Shown here in pieces: positions 1-6,761 of a stretch of 8,507 bases of DNA (position 1 is its first letter; each line of letters opens with the position of its first letter). The stretch comes from Algoriphagus sp. (lineage in GTDB: Bacteria > Bacteroidota > Bacteroidia > Cytophagales > Cyclobacteriaceae), in contig JALRIY010000095.1 of the NCBI GenBank assembly GCA_023255285.1, forward strand, positions 1-8,507, written 5' to 3'. Below the pieces are notes generated by a model that saw only the letters and a list, made by a program, of their open reading frames with translations, was not told the DNA's origin and ran no database searches. The position numbers and the translations under genes are program-made.

Positions 1-2
1 AA

Positions 3-32
3 ATGCCCTGTAAATTAAAATTTACAGGGCAT
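3..32 (-). terminator. Probable intrinsic terminator after the DUF1080 gene pair
   Basis: A perfect inverted repeat is visible: the 13-base arm at 3-15 (ATGCCCTGTAAAT) is the exact reverse complement of 20-32, with a 4-base centre. It lies 23 bases beyond the stop codon of the minus-strand gene ending at 56. Read on the minus strand the stem is followed by three T bases, and then the window ends, so the length of the T-tract cannot be seen. The GC-rich core (GCCCTG/CAGGGC) and its position fit a factor-independent terminator. It could also serve a convergent gene to the left, outside the window. Confidence 0.6.
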
Positions 33-55
33 CAACTTATTTAAAATTTGGTAAA

Positions 56-652
56 TTATAATTTTTTCAAAACTATATTTCTCCAGTACACTTTTATCCC
101 TCCCCCATCGTGGATTTGAAGCAAAACACCGCCTTTCCCTCCACCAATCTTCTCATCTGCATAATTAACCATCTCCACCCCATTCACATAGGAAATTACT
201 CGATCCCCCTGAACAACTATCTTCATTTTGTTCCATTCACCAAATTTCAAGGCCTTGTCTTTCTCTGGATCTGGCTTGACCAACCAGCCCCGACCATAGG
301 ATTCGTAAATCCCTCCAGTATCGTTCCCCGGAGGGGCTACCTCTACCTGCCATCCAGATACCTTAGTGCCGTCTACCGTGGAACGAATAAAAACTCCAGA
401 GTTGCCATTTGCCTCTTGCTTAAACTCCAAATCCACCTCGAAGTCATCGTATTGCGCTGTCGTACCCAAATAACCATATCCCTTGTCAGGGCCACTCTCA
501 GATACCAATACCCCCTTCTCTACATACCATTTCTCAGTTCCATATACAACCCATCCCGTCAAATCCTTGCCATTAAACAACTTTTCCTTTTTCTGTGCAT
601 ACACCGTTTGTATTCCAATAAGGAGCAACACTACTACAATTACTTTTTTCAT
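56..652 (-). CDS. Secreted DUF1080 (3-keto-disaccharide hydrolase-type) protein
   Basis: This 198-residue protein is almost entirely one DUF1080 domain, a concanavalin-like beta-sandwich fold. Residues 1-19 form a Sec signal peptide (KK, then a VIVVVLLLIGI core, likely cleaved after VYA), so the protein should be periplasmic or secreted. Family hallmarks are LFNGKDLTGW at about 25-34, the W and G-V-L segment at 42-50, NGNSGVF at 82-88, WQVEV at 101-105, GEWNKMKI at 138-145 and the closing IHDGG and WRNI segments at 180-193. Characterised family members hydrolyse 3-keto-glycosides; the substrate here is unknown. The start codon overlaps the stop of the upstream DUF1080 gene in an ATGA arrangement (649-652), so translation is probably coupled. 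The two proteins are diverged paralogues, this one being the shorter. Family assignment is strong; enzymatic role is inference. Confidence 0.9.
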   Translation of the reverse strand: MKKVIVVVLLLIGIQTVYAQKKEKLFNGKDLTGWVVYGTEKWYVEKGVLVSESGPDKGYGYLGTTAQYDDFEVDLEFKQEANGNSGVFIRSTVDGTKVSGWQVEVAPPGNDTGGIYESYGRGWLVKPDPEKDKALKFGEWNKMKIVVQGDRVISYVNGVEMVNYADEKIGGGKGGVLLQIHDGGGIKVYWRNIVLKKL

Positions 653-1419
653 AAGGGTCGAATCTTTAAGTTTTTAAACCATACAGGATCTCCATGATCC
701 TGCAATGCAATCAGCCCTTTGCGGGCAATTTTGTAATCGGGAAAATCATTCCACTTGCCTGAATTTCGTCGAGTTACCCAGTCTTCTGAATAGGGTACAA
801 ATTCCACCGTTTGCTTGCCATTGAGCCAATAGCTTGCACCAGCTTCAGCAAAAACAATCTTGGACTCGTTCCACTCCCCGGCAGGCTTGACCACTCCAGC
901 ATAATCCGGCTCATACATTGCATAATCTCCAGCTAGAGATTGCCACTTTTCAAGCGGTTGTGCAAAGCCCAACTGATCAATTACCTGGTATTCCGGTCCT
1001 GTATAATAAGGAGCCTTGTAATTAGGCCCCTCTACTACATGGTAAAATACTCCTGAATTACCTCCAGGAGAAATTTTCCAGGAAAATTTCAACTCAAACT
1101 CTTCGAATTCTTGTACCCCATATACCACATCTCCACCAAAATCTTCTCCTCCAGTAGCACCCAATCCCTTCATCGCCCCTTCCTCAATCACCCAGTTGCT
1201 CGGAGTCGTGTCCCCATTAAAGGCACGCCAGCCCTGCATACTATTCCCATCGAACAGCAAAATCCAACCCTCGGCCTGCTCTGCTGGAGTCAATGCATTG
1301 TCCACATCCTTCATCGTTTGCACAGAATCAATCCCTGCAAATTCAGATTCCGAGGACCTTGGACTACACCCAAATCCAATACCCAAGGCAAGTCCCAACC
1401 AAATCATTGTTTTTCTCAT
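649..1419 (-). CDS. DUF1080 lipoprotein (3-keto-disaccharide hydrolase-type)
   Basis: The 256-residue product starts with a lipoprotein signal: MRK, a hydrophobic stretch, and the lipobox GFGC with the modified cysteine at about residue 18. A polar linker of about 30 residues follows. The DUF1080 domain covers about 50-256, with GWILLFDGNSMQGW at 51-64, NWVIEEGAMKG at 75-85, the hallmark PGGNSGVFYHV at 118-128, PEYQVID at 142-148, GEWNESKIVF at 181-190, LNGK at 199-202 and LQDHGDPVWFKNLKIRPL at the C-terminus. It is probably anchored in the outer or inner membrane facing the periplasm and may act on 3-keto-sugars, as described for family members. It is the first gene of a two-gene unit with the DUF1080 gene downstream (4-base overlap), and 146 bases separate it from the M42 peptidase gene upstream. 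No 3-keto-sugar-forming glucose-methanol-choline or Gfo/Idh/MocA dehydrogenase is in the window. Confidence 0.9.
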   Translation of the reverse strand: MRKTMIWLGLALGIGFGCSPRSSESEFAGIDSVQTMKDVDNALTPAEQAEGWILLFDGNSMQGWRAFNGDTTPSNWVIEEGAMKGLGATGGEDFGGDVVYGVQEFEEFELKFSWKISPGGNSGVFYHVVEGPNYKAPYYTGPEYQVIDQLGFAQPLEKWQSLAGDYAMYEPDYAGVVKPAGEWNESKIVFAEAGASYWLNGKQTVEFVPYSEDWVTRRNSGKWNDFPDYKIARKGLIALQDHGDPVWFKNLKIRPL

Positions 1420-1565
1420 TTTTCAATCAGTTTATTAACCTAATTAGATCCCTCTTGAGGTCTCCCTTTTTCCTACTTTAAATAAAGCAATCATCTGAAA
1501 TGTAAGAACATTTTTAAAAACACGATGGACCTCAGGCCTAAATTATACCAATGGTTCCAAACCCC

Positions 1566-2630
1566 TTAACGAAGGTATCGGAAGTCATAGCTGGGATCAA
1601 AGTCCTCCAAAAACGCATACATCAATTCGATGACCTGTTCAATATCGCTTTTACTGGCTGTTTCTACCGTGGTATGCATGTACTTCAAGGGAAGAGAGAT
1701 CAGAGCAGAAGGCACGCCTCCATTGGAATAGGCAAAGGCATCGGTATCCGTGCCGGTCGTCCGTGATGCAGCCGCTCGCTGAAAAGGAATCCCGTGCTTT
1801 TGTGCCGTAGCAAGGATAAGATCCAATAATTTTTTGTGCACCGATGCCCCATAAGTAAGTACAGGACCCTTTCCAGCTGCCTGATCTCCACTACTGATTT
1901 TGCTGTAAAGTGGTGCTGTAGTATCGTGACAAACATCTGTGATGATCGCCACATCCGGCTTGATTCGCTGTACAATCATTTCAGCCCCTCGGAGGCCTAT
2001 CTCTTCCTGTACCGCATTGACGATGTAAAGTCCGAAAGGAAGTTTCTTTCCTGACTCCTTGATTTTTCTGGCTACTTGCGCAATCATATAGCCCCCAATC
2101 CGGTTGTCTAACGCTCGTCCTGACCAATACTTGCCATTCAATTCCGTAAGCTCATCCTGAAAGGTGATGACACAGCCCACGTGGATTCCCAATTCCTCCA
2201 CCTCAGCTTTGGACTGTGCCCCTACATCTATAAAGATATTGTCCAAAGTAGGCGCATCTTCTTTTCCTTCTTTCCGCACGTGAATGGCTGGCCAACCAAA
2301 GACCCCTGGTACAATTCCCTTTTCAGTGTGGATATTGACCCGCATGGAAGGAGCAATCATATGATCAGACCCTCCATTCCGGCGAACATAGATGTATCCA
2401 TCGTCTTTGATGTAATTGACAAACCAGCTGATTTCATCCGCATGTGCTTCAATTACCACTCGGAAGGGCGCATCAGGCTCAATCACTGCCACTGCGGTCC
2501 CGTAGGAGTCGGTAAAGTAACTGTCGACAAAGGGCTTGATGTAATCCAGCCAAATTTGTTGCCCAGAAGCCTCGTGTCCAGTAGGAGAAGCATTGTTTAA
2601 ATAAGTTTTTAAAAATTGAATTTCATGCAT
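1566..2630 (-). CDS. M42 family zinc metallopeptidase (glutamyl/deblocking aminopeptidase type)
   Basis: This 354-residue protein has full family length and no signal peptide, so it is cytoplasmic. It should be a dinuclear metal aminopeptidase that trims peptides from the N-terminus and assembles into a large oligomeric (TET-like) particle, as known for M42 enzymes. The expected active-site residues are all present: His63 and the adjacent catalytic-support Asp65 in EAHADEISW, bridging Asp175 in GRALDNRIGG, catalytic Glu209 and metal-binding Glu210 in NAVQEEIGLRG, Asp232 in IITDVCHD, and His319 in LKYMHTTVE. The TGTDTDAF segment at 292-299 is also typical. Some relatives are annotated as endoglucanases (CelM, FrvX), but the motif set supports a peptidase. 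It lies 92 bases downstream of the carboxyltransferase gene on the same strand, so co-transcription is possible but not shown. The start is fixed by the normal family N-terminus; no clear Shine-Dalgarno sequence precedes it. Confidence 0.93.
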   Translation of the reverse strand: MHEIQFLKTYLNNASPTGHEASGQQIWLDYIKPFVDSYFTDSYGTAVAVIEPDAPFRVVIEAHADEISWFVNYIKDDGYIYVRRNGGSDHMIAPSMRVNIHTEKGIVPGVFGWPAIHVRKEGKEDAPTLDNIFIDVGAQSKAEVEELGIHVGCVITFQDELTELNGKYWSGRALDNRIGGYMIAQVARKIKESGKKLPFGLYIVNAVQEEIGLRGAEMIVQRIKPDVAIITDVCHDTTAPLYSKISSGDQAAGKGPVLTYGASVHKKLLDLILATAQKHGIPFQRAAASRTTGTDTDAFAYSNGGVPSALISLPLKYMHTTVETASKSDIEQVIELMYAFLEDFDPSYDFRYLR

Positions 2631-2722
2631 CGCTTTGTAAATAATACCCCATGCTTGAGAAACACAGTGGTTTTGGGTTAATAAAATTTATTCAATAAAA
2701 GATTAGCTGCAGTTTCGCCCAC

Positions 2723-4306
2723 TTAAAGAGGAATGTTGCCATGCTTCTTTCGAGGTAATTTAGCTACCTTATTTTCCAGCATCTTAAACGCTTTGATCAA
2801 TTTGGATCGTGTGTCAGAGGGAAGAATCACCTCGTCAATATAGCCCCGATGCGCAGCACGGTAGGGATTGGCAAACTTGGCCGTATACTCCTCTACCTTC
2901 TCCTGAAGTTTGGCTTCTGAATCTTCCGCTTCGGCAATTTCTTTTTTAAAAATGATTTCTGCCGCTCCCTTTGCACCCATCACAGCGATTTCAGCCATGG
3001 GCCAGGCATAATTCAAATCTGCTCCAATGTGCTTGGAGTTCATTACATCGTAGGCTCCCCCATAAGCCTTTCGGGTGATCACCGTGATGCGTGGCACCGT
3101 GGCCTCCGAAAAAGCATATAGCAACTTTGCTCCATTGGTGATGATTCCATTCCATTCCTGATCGGTACCCGGCAAAAAACCTGGCACATCTACCAATACC
3201 AACAGTGGTACATTAAAGCTATCGCAAAAGCGAACAAAGCGCGCTGCCTTTATTGAGGCATGATTGTCTAAAACCCCTGCCATGGATTGGGGCTGATTGC
3301 CTACAATGCCAATACTTCTTCCAGCAATACGTGCAAAGCCCACTACAATATTATCTGCATAGTTTTCATGTACCTCTAAAAATGACGTTTCGTCTACAAT
3401 CCCTCCGATCAATTCCCGCATGTCGTAAGGATGGTTTGGGTTTTCTGGAATCAAGGAATCCAAAACAGGTCTCGACTCGTCTTTCTTAGGTTCATAGTGA
3501 TAGCTCGGCGCTCGATCTTCACAATTTTGAGGAAGGTAACTGAGCAATGATTTAATTCGCTTTAGTGCCTCTACCTCATTGGCACAGGCAAAATGGGTCA
3601 CTCCTGACTTGGTGCTGTGGGTAGACGCTCCACCCAACTCCTCGGCAGTAACTGTTTCCTGGGTAACGGTCTTGACTACATTGGGACCAGTCACAAACAT
3701 GTAGGAGGTGTTTTCTACCATTAAAATAAAGTCAGTAATCGCAGGAGAGTATACAGCTCCACCTGCACAGGGACCCATAATGGCTGAAATTTGAGGCACT
3801 ACCCCAGATGCAAGGGTGTTTCGGTAAAAAATATCTGCATAGCCCCCAAGGGAATTGACTCCTTCTTGAATGCGAGCCCCACCCGAATCATTTATCCCGA
3901 TAATAGGTGCACCATTCTTGAGCGCCAGATCCATCACCTTGCAGATCTTTTCTGCATGTGTTTCGGAAAGTGATCCGCCAAAAACCGTGAAATCCTGAGA
4001 ATACACATAAACCAAGCGTCCATTCACCTCCCCAAATCCAGTTACCACCCCATCGCCAAGGTAATGTTCCTTTTCCAAGCCAAAATCTTTAGCTCGGTGC
4101 ATCACAAACTTATCTAACTCTTCAAAGGTCCCCTCATCTAAAAGTAATGCGATCCGCTCTCGAGCTGTAAGTTTTCCTTTTTTGTGCTGCGCATCAATTC
4201 GTGCTGCCCCACCCCCTTGTTCCGCTTCAGCATTTTTTTTTGCCAAAAGAGCAATTTTCTCTAGGTGGCTGGATGGGCTGTAATTTGGTTTTTTTGGATC
4301 TGTCAT
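2723..4306 (-). CDS. Acyl-CoA carboxylase carboxyltransferase (beta) subunit, propionyl-CoA type
   Basis: The 527-residue protein matches the full length of PccB/MmdA-type carboxyltransferases, which move a carboxyl group from carboxybiotin to an acyl-CoA, usually propionyl-CoA to methylmalonyl-CoA, in the cytoplasm. Two crotonase-fold halves are visible. The N-half has KLTARERIALLLDEGTFEE at 45-63, QDFTVFGGSLSE at 104-115, NDSGGARIQEGV at 139-150 and the oxyanion-hole segment GPCAGGAVYSPA at 178-189. The C-half has VDVPGFLPG at 372-380, KAYGGAYDVM at 413-422 and NPYRAAHRGYIDEVI at 480-494, ending in the typical RKKHGNIPL. The Asp in AYGGAYD (420) sits where propionyl-CoA-preferring enzymes carry Asp, favouring propionyl-CoA over acetyl-CoA. 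No biotin carboxylase or biotin carrier gene is next to it, so partners must be encoded elsewhere; a decarboxylase role cannot be excluded. It is divergent from the Ppx-type gene. Confidence 0.95.
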   Translation of the reverse strand: MTDPKKPNYSPSSHLEKIALLAKKNAEAEQGGGAARIDAQHKKGKLTARERIALLLDEGTFEELDKFVMHRAKDFGLEKEHYLGDGVVTGFGEVNGRLVYVYSQDFTVFGGSLSETHAEKICKVMDLALKNGAPIIGINDSGGARIQEGVNSLGGYADIFYRNTLASGVVPQISAIMGPCAGGAVYSPAITDFILMVENTSYMFVTGPNVVKTVTQETVTAEELGGASTHSTKSGVTHFACANEVEALKRIKSLLSYLPQNCEDRAPSYHYEPKKDESRPVLDSLIPENPNHPYDMRELIGGIVDETSFLEVHENYADNIVVGFARIAGRSIGIVGNQPQSMAGVLDNHASIKAARFVRFCDSFNVPLLVLVDVPGFLPGTDQEWNGIITNGAKLLYAFSEATVPRITVITRKAYGGAYDVMNSKHIGADLNYAWPMAEIAVMGAKGAAEIIFKKEIAEAEDSEAKLQEKVEEYTAKFANPYRAAHRGYIDEVILPSDTRSKLIKAFKMLENKVAKLPRKKHGNIPL

Positions 4307-4328
4307 CAGGGGGGATTATTTCTTCTAT

Positions 4329-4336
4329 CAAATATA
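4329..4336 (-). promoter_or_regulatory. Candidate Bacteroidota -7 promoter element of the carboxyltransferase gene
   Basis: The minus strand reads TATATTTG here, an exact match to the Bacteroidota sigma consensus TAnnTTTG, ending 22 bases before the start codon at 4306. A TTG at the usual spacing for the -33 box was not found, so the call rests on the -7 motif and its position. The element sits between the short inverted arms CTATC (4325-4329) and GATAG (4349-4353), overlapping the first by one base. Confidence 0.4.
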
Positions 4337-4374
4337 AACGCTCCAGCGGATAGAAAAAGCCTTTCCTTTCCAAA

Positions 4375-4397
4375 TCAAGTTTCAAGTTGACTTCAAC
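4375..4397. repeat. Short tandem repeat and dyad in the divergent intergenic region
   Basis: TCAAGTT occurs twice head to tail (4375-4381 and 4382-4388). The second copy runs into a dyad, GTTGA-CT-TCAAC (4386-4397). The cluster lies roughly midway between the divergent carboxyltransferase and Ppx-type genes and upstream of both candidate promoters. It could be an operator, but short AT-rich repeats of this size also occur by chance. Confidence 0.25.
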
Positions 4398-4461
4398 CTG
4401 CTACTAACCTGCGTTTTATCTAATGCACAAAAACTTAAAATAGAACTTTTAAAAAACTTTC

Positions 4462-4469
4462 TATATTCG
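4462..4469 (+). promoter_or_regulatory. Possible -7 promoter element of the Ppx/GppA-type gene
   Basis: The sequence TATATTCG matches TAnnTTTG at all but one fixed position and ends 19 bases before the start codon at 4489. No good TTG -33 box was seen at the usual distance. Its position is right for a short leader, but a one-mismatch 8-base motif in AT-rich DNA is weak evidence. Confidence 0.3.
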
Positions 4470-4488
4470 CCCATCCAAAAAAAGGATC

Positions 4489-5433
4489 ATGACGCATCCC
4501 AACAAAGCAGCAGTAATCGATATGGGCACCAACACATTTCATCTGTTGTTGGTGGAACTGCATGGAAACGAATTTAAGACCATTTACAAGGAAAAAATTG
4601 CTGTAAAATTAGGGAAAGGGGGCATTACACAAAATCAAATCGCCCCCGACGCGGAAAAAAGAGCACTGCATACCCTAGGGCATTTCAAAAATTTAATTGA
4701 CGACGAATCCATTAGCCAAGTATTTGCTTTTGCTACTTCCGCAGTTAGAAATGCAAACAATGGGCCTGACTTTGTCAATCGGGTACGAGAACAGCTTGGT
4801 ATTCAAATCCATGTAATTTCTGGAGATGAAGAAGCGCAGTTGATTTACGAGGGTATCCATTTTTCAGGAGCTTTAGACGAGCGCACCACTTTGATGATGG
4901 ATATTGGCGGGGGTTCTGTCGAATTTATCATCGGTAATGCTCAGAAGGTATTCTGGAAACAAAGTTTTGAAATCGGAGGGCAACGCCTATTGGATGCCTT
5001 TCACTACCACGACCCCATTTTACCCGAAGAGGTGGAAAAACTAGAGGAGTACTGTGGAGAAAAACTTAAACCCTTATTAGAAGCTATTGACATCCATAAA
5101 CCAAGTGGATTTGTAGGAGCCTCAGGTACTTTTGACACGCTAATCGACATGTATTATGCGACCATGCTGCAGTGCAAACTCACCGGACAGCATGTATTCG
5201 AATTACCGGTCAGTGATTTTTACCAACTTTTTCAGTTGCTAGTCACCAAAAATAGAGCAGAAAGATTAGGTATACCAGGCATGATTGCCATGAGGGTAGA
5301 CATGATTGTGGTCGCTAGCTGCCTCATCGACTTTATCTTGCACCATGTCCAGGTACAAAGCATCTGCTGCTCTCATTTTTCCCTAAAAGAGGGAGCAGTT
5401 TCTCGAATGCTTTCGGGAGAAATAAACCTGTAA
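4489..5433 (+). CDS. Ppx/GppA family phosphatase (exopolyphosphatase-like)
   Basis: The 314-residue protein corresponds to the two ASKHA-fold domains of the Ppx/GppA family, without the C-terminal HD-type extension of the roughly 500-residue enterobacterial enzymes; short forms like this are common. Visible motifs are phosphate-1 AAVIDMGTNTFHLLLVE at 7-23, FATSAVRNANNG at 81-92, the ISGDEEAQLIYEG block at 110-122 with the likely catalytic glutamate (Glu115 by position), and phosphate-2 MMDIGGGSVEFI at 136-147. GASGTFDTL at 210-218 and the family's AMRVDMIVVA at 267-276 follow. Members remove terminal phosphate from polyphosphate or from pppGpp; which applies here cannot be read from sequence. 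It should be cytoplasmic. It is divergent from the carboxyltransferase gene and 122 bases upstream of the dehydrogenase gene. No convincing terminator follows it. Confidence 0.92.
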   Translation: MTHPNKAAVIDMGTNTFHLLLVELHGNEFKTIYKEKIAVKLGKGGITQNQIAPDAEKRALHTLGHFKNLIDDESISQVFAFATSAVRNANNGPDFVNRVREQLGIQIHVISGDEEAQLIYEGIHFSGALDERTTLMMDIGGGSVEFIIGNAQKVFWKQSFEIGGQRLLDAFHYHDPILPEEVEKLEEYCGEKLKPLLEAIDIHKPSGFVGASGTFDTLIDMYYATMLQCKLTGQHVFELPVSDFYQLFQLLVTKNRAERLGIPGMIAMRVDMIVVASCLIDFILHHVQVQSICCSHFSLKEGAVSRMLSGEINL

Positions 5434-5514
5434 GTCAAGCTAGCGCTTATTTCGAAAAAAACCCAAGCCCCTTTTTTAACTTGTGGGAATGAATGTACGC
5501 TACTTCCTGATTTC

Positions 5515-5522
5515 TATCTTTG
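5515..5522 (+). promoter_or_regulatory. Candidate Bacteroidota -7 promoter element of the dehydrogenase gene
   Basis: TATCTTTG is an exact match to TAnnTTTG and ends 33 bases before the ATG at 5556, which would leave a leader of roughly 25-30 bases. The only nearby TTG (5481-5483) is 31 bases upstream, further than the usual 19-21, so the -33 box is unclear. It suggests that the dehydrogenase gene is transcribed separately from the Ppx-type gene. Confidence 0.45.
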
Positions 5523-5555
5523 CAGCATACTTTACCGTAATCTAGCTCAGCAGCC

Positions 5556-6629
5556 ATGCAACAGTTCTCCTACGACCACTTGTACCGCTTCACCTCAGAC
5601 ATGCTCCTCAAGATTGGCTGTCCCCAAGAAGATGCCCAACTAGCCACTCAGGTCTTGCTTTCGGCAGACCTCCGAGGGGTAGACAGCCATGGAGTAGCCC
5701 GACTGAGTGGCTATGTACGGTTATGGGAAAAAGGAAGAATAAATGCCAAGCCTAATGTGAACGTGAGCTACGAAACCCCCTCCACTGCTGTAGTAGATGG
5801 CGATGGGGGCTTGGGTTTGGTGGTAGCGCCTTTTGCCATGAAAATAGCCATGGAAAAAGCTAAGCAAGTAGGGACCGGCTGGGTATCGGTCAAAAATTCC
5901 AACCACTACGGCATCGCCGGATACCACGCCATGATGGCCTTGGAGGAGGACATGATAGGCATCTCCTTGACCAACGCCAGTCCACTCGTAGCTCCCACCT
6001 TTTCCAAAGAGCGACTCCTCGGTACCAATCCCATTGCAGTGGCTATTCCTGCCCATGAGGAGCCCCCTTTTGTAGCAGATATGGCAACTACCACAGCTGC
6101 AAATGGAAAATTAGAAATCCTACAACGAAAAAACTTGGATACCCCTACCGGATGGGTGCAAGACAAGTCTGGAAAACCTACCACTTCCGCCAATGGAGTA
6201 AAAGATGGGGGTGCATTGCTTCCTCTTGGCGGTGACCGGGAGCATGGCTCGCACAAAGGGTATGCCTTAGGCGCGGTGGTAGATATTTTATCAGCCGTAC
6301 TTTCTGGAGCCAATTACGGCCCTTGGGTCCCTCCATTTGTAGCATTTTTGGACCCCCTTCCCAATTTAGTTGGTGAAGGAATTGGGCACTTTTTTGGTGC
6401 CATGCGGGTGGATGCCTTCCGGCCTGCTGAAGAATTTAAAGGACACATGGACAAGTGGATCCGTAGATTTCGATCTGCAGAACCTACGCCTGGACATGAG
6501 AAAGTTTTGATTCCAGGAGACCCCGAGCGAGAGCTCGAACTCGTTCGAAGAAAAGAAGGCATCCCCTTACTTGATCCTGTAATTCAAGACTTGACCAAGC
6601 TGGGAGAAAAATTTGGGGTAAATTTTTAA
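5556..6629 (+). CDS. Malate/L-lactate dehydrogenase family NAD(P)-dependent oxidoreductase
   Basis: The 357-residue protein matches the full length of the Ldh2/malate dehydrogenase family, which has its own NAD(P)-binding fold distinct from classic Rossmann-type malate dehydrogenases. Visible hallmarks are the substrate-site segment DLRGVDSHGVARLSGYV at 38-54 (His45), DGDGGLGLVVA at 81-91, VKNSNHYGIAGYHAM at 112-126 (His117 is the usual catalytic histidine region), ASPLVAPTFSKERLLGTNPIA at 141-161, DMATTTAANGKLE at 175-187 and GSHKGYALGAVVDILSAVLSGA at 231-252. No signal peptide is present. Family members oxidise or reduce 2-hydroxy/2-keto acids such as malate, lactate, ureidoglycolate or sulfolactate, and the substrate cannot be told here; the neighbours give no pathway clue. 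The start is supported by the usual N-terminal distance to SHGVAR and a -7 promoter motif just upstream. Confidence 0.93.
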   Translation: MQQFSYDHLYRFTSDMLLKIGCPQEDAQLATQVLLSADLRGVDSHGVARLSGYVRLWEKGRINAKPNVNVSYETPSTAVVDGDGGLGLVVAPFAMKIAMEKAKQVGTGWVSVKNSNHYGIAGYHAMMALEEDMIGISLTNASPLVAPTFSKERLLGTNPIAVAIPAHEEPPFVADMATTTAANGKLEILQRKNLDTPTGWVQDKSGKPTTSANGVKDGGALLPLGGDREHGSHKGYALGAVVDILSAVLSGANYGPWVPPFVAFLDPLPNLVGEGIGHFFGAMRVDAFRPAEEFKGHMDKWIRRFRSAEPTPGHEKVLIPGDPERELELVRRKEGIPLLDPVIQDLTKLGEKFGVNF

Positions 6630-6761
6630 CTGAGACCTACTAATGGTCAAGCCTACTAGTCAAAGGGACTAAAGTTGCAGTTTTTCTGTTTCTAACCTTC
6701 CTCAAGTGCATTCCTCCCTTTTTATAGCTATATTAGTAGTTAGGTGTCTTTATAATTTCTC

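Noticed and set aside
110..697. Long open frame on the plus strand opposite the smaller DUF1080 gene
   Set aside because: It is antisense to a clear DUF1080 gene with signal peptide and family motifs, and its translation shows no domain or export signal.
1498..1515. Small hairpin AAATGT-AAGA-ACATTT followed by T bases, between the M42 and DUF1080 genes
   Set aside because: The stem is only 6 bp and AT-rich. The T bases are on the plus strand, opposite to the direction of both neighbouring genes.
1538..1547. Minus-strand TATAATTTAG as a promoter for the DUF1080 pair
   Set aside because: It resembles both TATAAT and a one-mismatch TAnnTTTG, but no matching upstream box is at a proper distance and it would leave a leader of over 100 bases, so it is too weak to call.
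5437..5477. Possible terminator after the Ppx-type gene (AAGC/GCTT arms, then an A-run and a T-run)
   Set aside because: The stem is only 4 bp, and the A-run/T-run pairing encloses a C-rich stretch that cannot form a stable GC stem.
5721..6313. Two minus-strand open frames (111 and 135 codons) inside the dehydrogenase gene
   Set aside because: They are antisense to a full-length, motif-complete dehydrogenase gene, and their translations resemble no protein family.
6636..6671. Imperfect direct repeat (CCTACTA at 6636-6642 and 6652-6658) and small hairpin TAGTC/GACTA after the dehydrogenase gene
   Set aside because: The repeat has only two degenerate copies with a 16-base period, and the 5-bp stem is separated from the next T-run by 8 bases, so neither a repeat array nor a terminator is supported.
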